Assembly (NCBI RefSeq): GCF_023078355.1
Contig: NZ_CP095552.1
Coordinates: 4,340,001-4,404,000, forward strand
Direction of reading: 5' to 3'
Source: Gordonia hongkongensis
GTDB lineage: Bacteria > Actinomycetota > Actinomycetes > Mycobacteriales > Mycobacteriaceae
Length of the DNA: 64,000 nucleotides
Shown: in pieces, positions 38,074 to 47,567 of the stretch
Layout: each line of letters starts with the position of its first letter
Numbering within the stretch: the first letter of the stretch is position 1
The notes under the pieces: model-generated
Seen by the model: the letters and a program-made list of their open reading frames with translations, nothing else
What the model was told of the DNA's origin: nothing
Database searches by the model: none
Position numbers and translations under genes: made by a program

Positions 38074-38730
38074 GTGCCGTTTGCCCTTCTGAGCCAGACC
38101 AGCCGCGCCGACGACAAGAAGGCCGTCCGCGCCGCGGTCGCCGACGCCCTCACCGATCCCGACGTCACCCGACTCGTCGTCGAGCCGCGCGTCGCGGAGC
38201 GCTTCGCACCGACCGTGGCGCACGAGAACGACATCTTCCTGTCCCAGGTGCTGGCCGCACTGATGGTCACCGAACGACTCGACGTCGAGATCGCATACGT
38301 CTCCGCCGAGGCCACGCCCGCGACGCGTCGCTACCGGTTGCCGCACGGGCCGGCGGCCCGCGAGCTCGCCGAGCACGGCACCGCGGTCGCGGTGCCGCTC
38401 GTCCGCGACGACGCCGCGACCGTCATCGTCGGCAGCGCGCGTCACCTGGGCGCCGAGGGCGCGAAGCTGCACGGTGAGACCTACGTCGACAACGAGCGCC
38501 TCTTCGACGGCGAGGTGCGTTCGATCCTCATCGAACCGACCCTGACCGCACCCGGCCTCCGCGCGCAGGTGGAGCGGATGTTGTTGCCGGGCAAGTGGTT
38601 CACCGGGCGCGCGTGTCAGACGGGCGGGACCAACGTCGTCGTCGAGCGCGAGGGCGTCGTGAACCCGCGCGTGCTCAAGCGCTCGACGTTCTACCGCCAC
38701 GTCACCGATCTCCTGCTGGTGCGCCCCTGA
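38074..38730 (+). CDS. Conserved hypothetical protein (Rv0358-like position)
   Basis: The 218-residue product is soluble with no signal peptide or known motif; segments include DALTDPDVTRLVVEPRVAER, the ENDIFLSQVLAALM helix and GGTNVVVEREGVVNPR. The GTG start at 38074 lies 81 bp from the divergent purA start. Gene order suggests equivalence to M. tuberculosis Rv0358, whose function I do not know. It ends 8 bp from the convergent MFS gene. Confidence 0.85.
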   Translation: MPFALLSQTSRADDKKAVRAAVADALTDPDVTRLVVEPRVAERFAPTVAHENDIFLSQVLAALMVTERLDVEIAYVSAEATPATRRYRLPHGPAARELAEHGTAVAVPLVRDDAATVIVGSARHLGAEGAKLHGETYVDNERLFDGEVRSILIEPTLTAPGLRAQVERMLLPGKWFTGRACQTGGTNVVVEREGVVNPRVLKRSTFYRHVTDLLLVRP

Positions 38731-38738
38731 TCCGGGAC

Positions 38739-40091
38739 TCAGGCGACCGGCCGCGCCTGGGGGCCCGTCGTGAGGTGGAGATCGTCGCGCCGGATGAGCG
38801 TCGTGGCCACGACGCTGATGATCGCGGTCAGCACGAGGTAACCGGCGGCGAGCCACGGTGACCCGCCGGCCGCCCCGATCAGCGCGGTGAGGATCAGCGG
38901 CGTCAGACCCGAGGCGTAGATGCCGGAGAACTGGTAGACGACCGACAGTCCGGTGTAGCGCACCGGGGTCGGGTACAGGCTCGCGAACAGGGTGCCCTGC
39001 GCGCCGTAGAAGAGTGCGTGGATCACCCCGAAGACGATCACCAGTCCCACGGTGAACCACAGCAGGTTCGAGGTCCCGAACAGCGCGAACACCGGGTAGA
39101 CCGCGACGCCGTAGGCGGTGATCCCGATCAGGTAGATCGTTTTGGCGCCGTACCTGTCGGTGAGCAGTCCGGAGAACGGGAGCAGGGCCGCCATCACGAG
39201 CGAGGCGATGGTCACGGCCACCAGGACCGGGACCTTCTCCATGTCGAGTTCGCTGGTCGCGTAGGCGATCGCGAAGACGCCCCAGGTGTTGAAGGCCGAT
39301 CCCTCTCCCCATCGGGCGAGGAGGCCGAGAACGGTGTTGCGCGTGTTCGGCGGGACCACGACGTCGCGCAGTGGTGCCGTGGACTTCTTGGCGAGCTCGG
39401 CCACTTCGGCGAACGCCGGCGTCTCGTCGACCTTCAACCGCACGACGAACCCGATGACCACCAGGACGATGCTCACCAGGAACGCGATGCGCCAGCCGTA
39501 GGTCAGGAACGCCTGCTCGTCGAGGGCCACCTGCAGCAGCGCGAACACTCCGGTGCCCAAGGCGAGTCCGAGGGCCAGGCCCATCTGCGGGATGCTCCCG
39601 AACAGACCGCGCTTGCCGTCTGGGCTGTGCTCGACCGACAGCAGCACCGCACCTGCCCACTCCCCGCCCAGCGCGAAACCCTGCACGATGCGCAGGAGGA
39701 GCAGGAGGATCGGGGCGAGCACACCGACCGTCTCGGCGGTGGGCAGCACACCCATCAGGGCGGTCGCGACGCCCATCATCACCATGGTGATCGCGAGCGT
39801 GCGCTTGCGGCCGATGCGATCGCCGATGTGCCCGAAGACGACTCCGCCGATCGGGCGCACGACGAAGCCCACCGCGAACGTCGCGAAGGACAGCAGGGTG
39901 CCGACGAACGAGCTCTGGTCGGGGAAGAACAACTGGTTGAACACGAGGCTCGCCGCGGTCGCGTAGAGGAAGAAGTCGTACCACTCGACGGTGGTGCCGA
40001 GAAGGCTTGCGGCGACGACGGTCCGGAGCCGTTTGCGACGTTCGACGTCGGTCTCGCCGGCGAGCACGGGTGGAAGCGTGGAGGTAGCCAT
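38739..40091 (-). CDS. MHS-family MFS metabolite:H+ symporter
   Basis: Twelve-helix importer of small acids, 450 residues. Motifs: TTVEWYDFFLYATAASLVF, the GVVFGHIGDRIGRKRTLAIT loop and GFALGGEWAGAVLL, typical of the shikimate/proline-betaine/alpha-ketoglutarate symporter group; substrate unknown. ATG 40091 is the better start; a GTG three codons earlier (40100) is possible. A second MHS transporter is at 55780-57141. Confidence 0.9.
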   Translation of the reverse strand: MATSTLPPVLAGETDVERRKRLRTVVAASLLGTTVEWYDFFLYATAASLVFNQLFFPDQSSFVGTLLSFATFAVGFVVRPIGGVVFGHIGDRIGRKRTLAITMVMMGVATALMGVLPTAETVGVLAPILLLLLRIVQGFALGGEWAGAVLLSVEHSPDGKRGLFGSIPQMGLALGLALGTGVFALLQVALDEQAFLTYGWRIAFLVSIVLVVIGFVVRLKVDETPAFAEVAELAKKSTAPLRDVVVPPNTRNTVLGLLARWGEGSAFNTWGVFAIAYATSELDMEKVPVLVAVTIASLVMAALLPFSGLLTDRYGAKTIYLIGITAYGVAVYPVFALFGTSNLLWFTVGLVIVFGVIHALFYGAQGTLFASLYPTPVRYTGLSVVYQFSGIYASGLTPLILTALIGAAGGSPWLAAGYLVLTAIISVVATTLIRRDDLHLTTGPQARPVA

Positions 40092-40206
40092 GACCGACAC
40101 ACGGTAACGACGCGGCCACCCGATCCGACGACTACGAATCAGCGTGAACGAAAAGTTGCGGTCGGTGTCCGCACCTCGCCGTCGCCACGGGAGGGGCGGT
40201 CGGACC

Positions 40207-41031
40207 TCAGCGGCCCGCGGCGAAGTAGTCGTCGAGTGTCACCATGCGCAGCTTGCGATTTCGGATGATCTCGACGAGTTTTGGATACACCTTGGTCACC
40301 GGTTCGTGATTGGCGTGGCCGATGAAGATGCTCTGCGGACGGAAGTACTTGCGCGCGCAACGGATGAGGTACTTCTCGGTGATCAGGCCGGAGTCGGACA
40401 ACGAGCCGTACCAGAGGGTCGGCACCGTGTAACCGAGGTCGGCGGCCACCGCGTCGACGCCAGCGTCGTGGTACCCGAACGGCGGGCGATAGTACGGCGT
40501 CCCGTCGACACCGAACTGGTTGCGGAGGAACCGTTTGGTCCGCCGCAGTTCGTCGGCCACCGCGCGCGAGGACAGCTCGGTGAGCGCGGGATGACTCCAC
40601 GTGTGGTTGCCCAGCTGGATCTGGCCGGACTCGACGAGCGGCCGCAGGGTGCTGCGGTGGTCGGTCCAGCCGTCGAATGAAACGGTGACGAAGAAGGTGA
40701 ACCGGGCACCGGTGTCCCGGGCGAACTTCACATAGGCGCCGATCACCTCCGAGCTCGCGCCGTCGTCGACCGTGAGCGCGAGACACCGGCCGGGACCGGG
40801 CAGTGCGGTGATGGCCCCGTCGGGCAGCGGTCGGCGGGTTCCGACCGCCGGCGGCAACAGTCCCGACGACGGGACGGGCGTCGTGCTGGTCGTCCGCGGC
40901 GGCGTGGACGGCCCATCGGCCGGGTCGATTTCGGCCGCCGGGACCGGCGTCGCGCAGCCCACGAGGGCGCTCGAGGTCAGAGCCCCCACGGTGCCGGCGG
41001 CGAGCACCGCGAGAAAATCGCGTCGTTCCAT
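40207..41031 (-). CDS. Tat-type lipoprotein polysaccharide deacetylase (NodB domain)
   Basis: Exported carbohydrate esterase-4, 274 residues. The N-terminus MERRDFLAVLAAGTVG has a twin arginine, and the lipobox ALVGC puts a lipid on Cys at about 26. The NodB domain shows LALTVDDGASS (catalytic and metal aspartates), LGNHTWSHPALTEL (H-x3-H metal site) and YYRPPFGYHDAG. Probably removes acetyl groups from peptidoglycan or another wall glycan; the substrate is not decided by sequence. Confidence 0.92.
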   Translation of the reverse strand: MERRDFLAVLAAGTVGALTSSALVGCATPVPAAEIDPADGPSTPPRTTSTTPVPSSGLLPPAVGTRRPLPDGAITALPGPGRCLALTVDDGASSEVIGAYVKFARDTGARFTFFVTVSFDGWTDHRSTLRPLVESGQIQLGNHTWSHPALTELSSRAVADELRRTKRFLRNQFGVDGTPYYRPPFGYHDAGVDAVAADLGYTVPTLWYGSLSDSGLITEKYLIRCARKYFRPQSIFIGHANHEPVTKVYPKLVEIIRNRKLRMVTLDDYFAAGR

Positions 41032-41080
41032 TCGCCGAAATGTAGGGCATAACCGACATTCACGGCGCCACGACGCACGG

Positions 41081-41992
41081 TCACCAGGTCATCTCGTCAC
41101 GACAACGTCGCTGGTGGTCGTCGGGGTCGATCTGCACCGTCGCATGTTCGAGGCCGTGACGGGCCAGGACGGCCTGCGCGGCCGGCAACACCTCACCGTT
41201 GGGCCGACTGCTGCCGAGATGCACGGTGGCGACGTCCATCCCGGTCGTCAGCGTCCAGACATGAAGGTCGTGCACGTCGTCGACGACGGGGATGTCGGCC
41301 AGATCGGCCCGCAGGGCCTCGACGTCGATGTGGGCCGGCGCCTGCTGGTTGAGGATGCGCAGCGCATCGAGCGCGAGTCGCACCGCCCGCGGGACCACCC
41401 ACAGCGCGATCAGCACCGCGACGACGATGTCGGCGTAACCCCATCCGGTCGTCATCGCGACGACGCCGGCGATCAGCACGCCGACGCTGCCCACGGCGTC
41501 GGCCAACACCTCCAGGTAGGCGCCGCGAACCGCGATCGACTCCTTGGCGTCCGCCCGCAACAGCAGCATGACCCCGAGATTCACCAGCAGGCCGATCAAG
41601 GCCACCACGATCAAAGTGAGGCCCGGGACCTGCGGGTCGCTACCGATACGCTCAACCGCCTCGTACAACACGAAGACCGCGACGCCCATCAGCAGGACGG
41701 CGTTGGCGACGGCGGTGAACACCTCGGCGCGATGCCATCCGAAACTTCGGGTGTCGGTGATCCGCCCGTGCCGGCCGAGCAACAGCGCGATCAGACCCAT
41801 GACGAGTGCGACGACATCGGTCAGCATGTGCCCGGCGTCGGCGATCAGCGCGAGCGAGTTCACCACAATGCCGGTCACGAGCTCGACGACGAAGTAGCCG
41901 CCGATCAGCCCGACCGCCAGCACCATCGGCCAGAGCCGACGCTGTCCCGCAGCCGCGGCGGGAGCGTGCGAGTGCGAATGTGAGTGCCCCAT
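41081..41992 (-). CDS. CDF-family divalent metal cation exporter (CzcD/ZitB type)
   Basis: Exports Zn2+, Co2+ or Cd2+ in exchange for protons; 303 residues. His-rich N-terminus MGHSHSHSH, six helices, metal-site motifs ALIADAGHMLTDVVAL (H/D pair in helix 2) and YLEVLADAVGSVGVL (helix 5), then a cytosolic domain with VHDLHVWTL. Start ATG 41992; an upstream TTG would add four residues. A palindrome 13 bp upstream (42006-42025) resembles metal-sensor operators. Confidence 0.93.
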   Translation of the reverse strand: MGHSHSHSHAPAAAAGQRRLWPMVLAVGLIGGYFVVELVTGIVVNSLALIADAGHMLTDVVALVMGLIALLLGRHGRITDTRSFGWHRAEVFTAVANAVLLMGVAVFVLYEAVERIGSDPQVPGLTLIVVALIGLLVNLGVMLLLRADAKESIAVRGAYLEVLADAVGSVGVLIAGVVAMTTGWGYADIVVAVLIALWVVPRAVRLALDALRILNQQAPAHIDVEALRADLADIPVVDDVHDLHVWTLTTGMDVATVHLGSSRPNGEVLPAAQAVLARHGLEHATVQIDPDDHQRRCRDEMTW

Positions 41993-42005
41993 GATGCCGG
42001 TCAAT

Positions 42006-42025
42006 ATATGCAGAACTTCGCATAT
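42006..42025 (-). promoter_or_regulatory. Candidate ArsR/SmtB-type operator before the metal exporter
   Basis: ATATGC and GCATAT arms flank AGAACTTC, 13 bp upstream of the CDF start; a TTGACC lies between. Alternating AT palindromes of this form are bound by ArsR-family metal sensors such as those controlling CDF and P-type exporters. No such regulator gene is adjacent, so it would act from elsewhere. Confidence 0.5.
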
Positions 42026-42040
42026 GTGGCAACAGCCGGG

Positions 42041-43165
42041 TCAGCTCCGCAGGGTCGCCAGCGCGGAGGATCGGCGGAGCCCCGCGGTCATCAGCAGGTC
42101 GACGAGCAACGACCGGATCTCGGCCAGCAGGGCGGCCTCCGACAGTTCGCTGTTGGTCACCAGATCGGCACGCGCCTTGCGCACGATGCTGCGGATCACC
42201 CGCGCGGCATCGGCCTGATCGGGTTCCTCCCCGGGGTCGGCCATCATCATCGCGCGTAACACCTCGAACGCCCCGGCGAGATCGTCGATGATCTCGATCA
42301 GCTCCGGCTGCACCGCGACACCCCGCTGGGTGAGGCCGAGGGAACGCCGGGCGATGATCCGGAAGTTGCGGACCGCGTTGTCGATGGGGTCGGCCGTTGC
42401 CGAGATCCGGTCCAGCCGCATCCTCGATCCCCAGTACAGGGGCGAGATGCGGGTGACCTCGCGGCCGCCGGTCATGTCCGATCGCATCTTGTTGATCTCG
42501 GCCTGCGTCCCGCGACCGGATTCCAGGGCGGCCGCGATGAGCTCCTCGTCGCGTTCGCGGAGTCCGGTGGCCAGCTGGCGTGCCGCGTCACGAACGGTCG
42601 CCAGGACGCCCGCCGCGTCGCGTCGCGCCCGGCTGGCCGGGTTCACCGGCAGCAACGCACCCACGAGAATGCCCACCAGCCCGCCGATGAGGGCGTCGAT
42701 CGCGCGATGGAAACCCGCCACCCCACCGGGCGGGAGGAGCGTCGCGACCAGCGCGGCCGACGAGGCGGCCTGCATGGGGACGAGCGGTCCGTCGTCGAGG
42801 AAGACCGCCACCGTCATCGCCAGTGCGACGACGACCATGATCTGCCAGGCGCCTTCGCCGACGAGACTGATGAAGAGGTCGCCGACGAGGATGCCGATCG
42901 CGACGCCGCCCACGAGTTCGGCGGCCCGGCGCCAGCGCTGTCCCAGAGAGAGGCCGAGCGAGATCACCGCGGCGATCGGCGCGAAGAACGGATCGGGATG
43001 ATCGAAGATCTCCACCGCGATCCACCACGACGCCCCCGCCGCCAGCGCGCACTGGACGATCGGGACCAGCGACACGCGCAGCCGGCGCAGGCGGCTCTTC
43101 AGAGGCGCGGGCATCGCGTTGAACACCCGGCGCGGGTACGACGGGTTCGCGGCACTCGGAGCCAT
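42041..43165 (-). CDS. FUSC/aromatic-acid-exporter-like membrane protein
   Basis: The 374-residue product has about six hydrophobic helices in its first 190 residues (e.g. FFAPIAAVISLGLSLGQRWR, then GVAIGILVGDLFISLVG), including the R-R-A-x-E-L-V-G segment typical of FUSC proteins. A helical cytosolic half follows. The family includes aromatic-acid and siderophore-related exporters; the substrate here is unknown. It ends 16 bp before the operator of the metal exporter on the same strand, so the exporter probably has its own promoter. Confidence 0.87.
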   Translation of the reverse strand: MAPSAANPSYPRRVFNAMPAPLKSRLRRLRVSLVPIVQCALAAGASWWIAVEIFDHPDPFFAPIAAVISLGLSLGQRWRRAAELVGGVAIGILVGDLFISLVGEGAWQIMVVVALAMTVAVFLDDGPLVPMQAASSAALVATLLPPGGVAGFHRAIDALIGGLVGILVGALLPVNPASRARRDAAGVLATVRDAARQLATGLRERDEELIAAALESGRGTQAEINKMRSDMTGGREVTRISPLYWGSRMRLDRISATADPIDNAVRNFRIIARRSLGLTQRGVAVQPELIEIIDDLAGAFEVLRAMMMADPGEEPDQADAARVIRSIVRKARADLVTNSELSEAALLAEIRSLLVDLLMTAGLRRSSALATLRS

Positions 43166-43207
43166 CAGGCGGACGTCATCCGCAGGTGACCGATCGACTC
43201 GGTGCGA

Positions 43208-43660
43208 TCACACGAGGCCGAGTTCGGCGGCCGCGCGCGGGTCGCTGTCGTTGAGCAGGTCGAGGCAGCGCAGGTGCTCGTCCTCCTCGCCGATCAATTC
43301 GGCGGCCCGGGCCAGTGCCCCGACGCAGCGGAGGAAGCCGCGGTTGGGTTCGTGACTCCACGGCACCGGCCCGAAACCCTTCCAACCGTGGCGTCGGAGC
43401 TGGTCGAGGCCGCGGTGGTAACCGGTCCGGGCGTAGGCATAGGCCGCGATGACCGCGGCGGTGTCGATGTCGTCGCCGGCGGAGGCCGTCTTCGACGACT
43501 CGAGAGCCGCCTCGGCCAGGTAGGCCCAGGCGATCGAGGCGGTCGGGTGTGCGGCTGCGACCGCGGCCGGCGCGGCGCCGTTGAGCAGGTCCGATTCGGC
43601 GTCGTCGTCCCCGGTGAGCAGAACGGGTTGCGGGCCGAGTAGATCTCCGAAAGACGTCAT
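43208..43660 (-). CDS. DUF3151 family protein
   Basis: Soluble 150-residue protein of the actinobacterial DUF3151 family. Recognisable segments: MTSFGDLLGPQPVLL, the PTASIAWAYLAEAALE helix, AYAYARTGYHRGLDQLRRHG and PVPWSHEPNRGFLRC. Function unknown. The counterpart Rv0360c lies beside fba and the Rv0361 membrane protein in M. tuberculosis, and the same order is seen here. Confidence 0.9.
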   Translation of the reverse strand: MTSFGDLLGPQPVLLTGDDDAESDLLNGAAPAAVAAAHPTASIAWAYLAEAALESSKTASAGDDIDTAAVIAAYAYARTGYHRGLDQLRRHGWKGFGPVPWSHEPNRGFLRCVGALARAAELIGEEDEHLRCLDLLNDSDPRAAAELGLV

Positions 43661-43865
43661 GTCCTCTATTCAAGCACCGCCTGCGGACTCCGACGCCGTT
43701 CGCTCGCGGCGGCCGGCGCCCATTCGATCAAATGCCCTAGTGCTGGACCGCCGGGCCGTTCGCTAGGGTGAATGGCGCAATCGGTCCTGCTGCCCGCCGC
43801 TGAACGGCGACGCCGGGCGGCCGGGCCGTAGTCGTGCACGGGCGAGATGCGGGGTGATTCAGTCG

Positions 43866-45922
43866 ATGGCGCGATCCGACAGGCCGAGAGCCGCTGTCAC
43901 CAAGGCTCTGTCGACGCTCAAGCAGGTGCGGGACGAGCGCCGGGCTCGTCAGACGGACACGCGGCCGACCCCCGATACTGTTCCGACCGGCACCGACGCC
44001 GCTCCACCCAGCACCAGCAGAGAGGGTCACGAGCCACCCGTGGACGATCCCACCGAGAACGAGACCGCCGACGACACGGCCGCCCCGACCGAGGCGACCC
44101 CAGCGGAGTCCACGACAGACGCGTCCACGTCCGAGGAGACCACGACGCGCAAGGCAGCGACCGACAGGGACGCGACGGACAGGGACGCGGCGACGGACAA
44201 GGCCGCGAAGCAGCCCGCGGCACCCACCCCGAGAGGGGGCGTGGGATCGACGGCGCCACCCAGATCATCAACCGCGACAACCTCCCGTCCGCCGAGGACC
44301 TCGAGGACCTGGACGACATCGACCCGCTCAGCGAGGCCTCCGACACCGCGGAGACCGAAAAGACCGAGCCCGACGACGCCGAGGCCGCCCCGCCGGCGCC
44401 GGCCCGGCTCGGCCCGAGCGACTCCGCGACCACCGTCATCCGTCGCTCGGACCTCCCGGACGCCGCTGAGCTCGAGGACCTCGACGACATCGACCCGACG
44501 GCCCCGGGGCCCGAGGCAGCGTCCGCCGGAGAAGCGAGCGCCGACTCCACGACCGAGGGCTCCGACGCCGAGACCGCGTCCACCGAGTCCGGGTCTGCGC
44601 CCGAATCCGAGTCGGACCAGGACACCGGTGCGGCCGTCGAACCGGCGCTCGCCGACGACGACACGGACCCGTCGACGGGCACCGCGGTCAGCGCCGGTGT
44701 GGCCGCGGCGGGCGCTGCGGCCGTGGCAGCCGGAACGACTCGTGACGCCGACGACGAGTCCGAGTCCGAGTCCGTGGACACCGACGTGGCTCCAGACGAG
44801 GCAGCGACGGACGAGGCCACAGCAGACGACGCAGAGGCTCACCAGGACCCCGTCGCCGAGTCGGATGCCGACGACGAGCCGGTCGAAGCCGAGGGCGCAG
44901 AGGCAGAGGGCGCAGAGGCAGAGGGCGCAGAGGCAGAGGGCGCAGAGGCAGAGGGCGCAGAGGCAGAGGGCGCAGAGGCAGAGGGCGCAGAGGCAGAGGG
45001 CGCAGAGGCCGAGGGCGTCGAGACCGAACCAGCACCGGGGGAGCCGGTCGCGGAACAGCCTGTCCAGGATGAGACCCCCGCGGACGCGGCGACAGCAGAC
45101 GCCTCGACAGCAGACGACTCGGCCGTGACGGAGGTCGACTCGCCGACCGAGACCGACGCTGCCGCCGACGTTGACTCCGACGCCGACTCCCCCACCGAGG
45201 CGATCGCCGTCCCGACCGGCGAGAACACCGACGCCACCGAGCCGGACAACGCCGACACCGACACCGAGGACGAGGACGACTCCGGTTCGGACGCGGCGAC
45301 GGCCGTCATCCCGGCGGCAGTAGCGGCATCCGCCGCCGCCAAAGCCCGGACCGAGCCCGACGCGCCGGCCGACGACGACGCGCGGACGACCCCGGAGCCG
45401 GCCGTGGCCGCGTCGACCGCCGGATGGACGACCACCGACCGCGAGCCCCAGGTCATCCCGGGCAGTGACCCCAAGGCACCGCGCAAGAAGCGCGGCAAGG
45501 GTCTGCTGATCGCCGCGGCAGCGATCGTGGTGGCCATCGTGGCCGTCGTCGGCGGTATCTTCGCCTACAGCAGCCTGCAGGCACCGGCGCCCGCGGACGA
45601 AGCCGCGACCGTGGCCATGGATTACACCACCGCGCTCTACGAGGGCGACCTCGAGACCCTGCGATCGGTCACCTGCGGTGAACTCAATGCGTTCTACACC
45701 GACTTCGACGACGCCGCGTACGAGCGGACCTACGAGGCCCAGCGGTCTCGCAACGAGCTCGTACAGACGCAGGGAATCAACGCGGTCCGGGTCGTCGAGG
45801 GCGGCAATCAGGCTGTCGTCGAAGTCGTCGCGGTGCACACCAACGCCCCGGACCAGCCCGAAACCGTCACGCTGAACCTGCAGCGCGACGGCGACGACTG
45901 GAAGGTGTGCAACCCCACGTGA
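43866..45922 (+). CDS. Acidic repeat-containing membrane protein, frameshifted in this sequence
   Basis: Long acidic cytosolic region, one transmembrane helix (GKGLLIAAAAIVVAIVAVVG) and an external NTF2/DUF4878-like domain ending GDDWKVCNPT. It corresponds in position to Rv0361. The N-terminus (MARSDRPRAAVTKALSTLKQ) is in one frame up to TPRGG; from GIDGATQII onward the same acidic composition continues in another frame. One extra G in the G5 run at 44235-44239 would join them as TPRGGRGIDGATQ. The region holds two related segments ending LEDLDDIDP and a 15-bp repeat array. Either a sequencing error or a real frameshift. Confidence 0.75.
44891..45025 (+). repeat. 15-bp tandem repeat encoding EGAEA
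   Basis: Eight near-identical units GAGGGCGCAGAGGCA start every 15 bp from 44891, followed by one degenerate unit. They encode an in-frame Glu/Gly/Ala run in the acidic membrane protein and could change copy number by slippage. Confidence 0.95.
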
Positions 45923-46212
45923 CGAGCGGACACCGGCCGGGCCCGCCGCCCGGACCGGGTGGCCGCTCCGCGCCGGGTTTCTACACCCCGCCGTCCCGTC
46001 CGGTGGCACCCGCCGCATCGACGCCGCGGCCGCGTCCCGCCGCGGACAACCGTCTCGTAGGGCAGAGCCGGGTACCGAGCAATCGAATCCGGCCCTATGC
46101 GGTCGAGCCGCCGCGGCGATCGCGGTCGCGTGTCGACCCGGCCGTCGTGATCGCGGCGCTCGTGATGATCGCTCTCGCGGGTGCGGTCGTCGTCGGACTC
46201 GCCATCACCTGA
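45919..46212 (+). CDS. Small proline-rich single-pass membrane protein
   Basis: The 97-residue product has a Pro/Arg-rich cytosolic segment ([22 protein letters not shown]) and a C-terminal transmembrane helix (AVVIAALVMIALAGAVVVGLA). GTG 45919 overlaps the stop of the acidic membrane protein as GTGA, so the two are coupled and may interact in the membrane. No family recognised. Confidence 0.75.
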   Translation: MTSGHRPGPPPGPGGRSAPGFYTPPSRPVAPAASTPRPRPAADNRLVGQSRVPSNRIRPYAVEPPRRSRSRVDPAVVIAALVMIALAGAVVVGLAIT

Positions 46213-46256
46213 ACCCGGCCGCCGCGGGGACCGGGCCTTCCAAGCCTGAAAACAGT

Positions 46257-46288
46257 TCTGCCCGCACCCCTTTCAGGGTGCGGGCAGA
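46257..46288. terminator. Bidirectional terminator between the small membrane protein and fba
   Basis: Perfect 13-bp arms (TCTGCCCGCACCC at 46257-46269, its complement at 46276-46288) with a six-base loop, between two convergent genes. Confidence 0.9.
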
Positions 46289-46302
46289 GTGCTTTGTGAC
46301 CG

Positions 46303-47340
46303 TCAGGCGGTCAGGGACTTGCCGTTGGACTTGAGGTCGTTGCACGCCTCGACGACGCGCTCGCTCATGTTGGTCTCGGCCTTCTTGGACCAGCTGCGCG
46401 GGTCGTAGACCTTCTTGTTGCCGACGTCGCCGTCGACCTTCAGCACACCGTCGTAGTTGCTGAACATGTGGCCGGCGACCGGGCGGCTGTAGGCGTACTG
46501 CGTGTCGGTGTCGACGTTCATCTTCACGACGCCGTAGCTCAGGGCCTCGTCGATCTCGCTCTTCAGCGAGCCCGAACCGCCGTGGAACACGAAGTCGAAG
46601 GGCTTGGCGGCATCGCCGAGGCCGAGCTTCTTGGCCGCGACCTCCTGGCCGGTGTTGAGGACGTCGGGACGCAGCTTGACGTTGCCCGGCTTGTAGACGC
46701 CGTGCACGTTGCCGAAGGTCGCCGCGAGCAGGTAACGGTTGCCGGAGTCGCTGGCACCGAGCGCCTCGATGGTCTTCTCGAAGTCCTCGGGGGTGGTGAA
46801 CAACTTGTCGTTGATCTCGTTCTCGACGCCGTCTTCCTCACCGCCGACCACGCCGATCTCGATCTCCAGGATGATGTTGGCCGCTCCCGCCTTGGCCAGC
46901 AGTTCTTTGGCGATCTCCAGGTTCTCGTCGAGCGGTACGGCGCTGCCGTCCCACATGTGCGACTGGAAGAGCGGGTTGCGACCGGCGTCGACGCGCTCCT
47001 GCGAGATCTGCAGCAGCGGCCGGACGTAGGTGTCGAGCTTGTCCTTGGGGCAGTGATCGGTGTGCAGACCGATCAGGACGTCGTACTTGGCCGCGACGAC
47101 GTGCGCGAACTCGGCGAGGGCGACCGCTCCGGTCACCATGTCCTTGACACCCTGGCCGGACCCGAACTCGGCGCCGCCGGTCGAGAACTGGATGATCCCG
47201 TCACTGCCGGCATCGGCGAAACCCTTGATCGCGGCGTTGATCGTCGACGACGAGGTGCAGTTGATCGCGGGGAATGCGTAACCGCCCTTCTTCGCCTTGT
47301 CGAACATCTCGGCGTACTGCTCCGGGGTTGCAATGGGCAT
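46303..47340 (-). CDS. fba: Class II fructose-bisphosphate aldolase
   Basis: Zinc-dependent glycolytic/gluconeogenic aldolase, 345 residues. Motifs: GLHTDHCPKDKLD with the catalytic Asp and a zinc His, EIEIGVVGGEEDGVE and FVFHGGSGSLKSEI. Start ATG 47340 (MPIATPEQYAEMFD) has GGAGG eight bases upstream. Corresponds to Rv0363c; divergent from the DedA gene as in M. tuberculosis. Confidence 0.97.
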   Translation of the reverse strand: MPIATPEQYAEMFDKAKKGGYAFPAINCTSSSTINAAIKGFADAGSDGIIQFSTGGAEFGSGQGVKDMVTGAVALAEFAHVVAAKYDVLIGLHTDHCPKDKLDTYVRPLLQISQERVDAGRNPLFQSHMWDGSAVPLDENLEIAKELLAKAGAANIILEIEIGVVGGEEDGVENEINDKLFTTPEDFEKTIEALGASDSGNRYLLAATFGNVHGVYKPGNVKLRPDVLNTGQEVAAKKLGLGDAAKPFDFVFHGGSGSLKSEIDEALSYGVVKMNVDTDTQYAYSRPVAGHMFSNYDGVLKVDGDVGNKKVYDPRSWSKKAETNMSERVVEACNDLKSNGKSLTA

Positions 47341-47567
47341 CGACGAATCCTCCAGGGTGGTGATGTGCTCTGGTGTTCGGGTTCTCTCGCCGTCGACTGA
47401 TGTTTCGGTGGCGAGCAGCCGGACTTCCCGCGGCCGGACTTCTCCCAGTATGGCAGGTGCCACATCGCCCGGCGCGGGCACCATTCGTGCCCGGACCTGC
47501 TGGAAAACGGCGGTGGCGGACCCGTGAGATTCTGTCCTCGACGGACGCGCAGGTACTCTGGCTCCCC

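Noticed and set aside
43847..44230. Alternative start of the acidic membrane protein in its downstream frame
   Set aside because: This stretch is Arg/His/Gly-rich and unlike the rest of the protein, whereas the other frame gives a sensible acidic N-terminus; a frame change at 44235 explains both.
44027..46018. Minus-strand frame of 663 codons over the acidic protein gene
   Set aside because: Complement of an Asp/Glu/Ala-rich coding region; its repetitive Leu/Cys run is the reverse reading of the 15-bp repeats.
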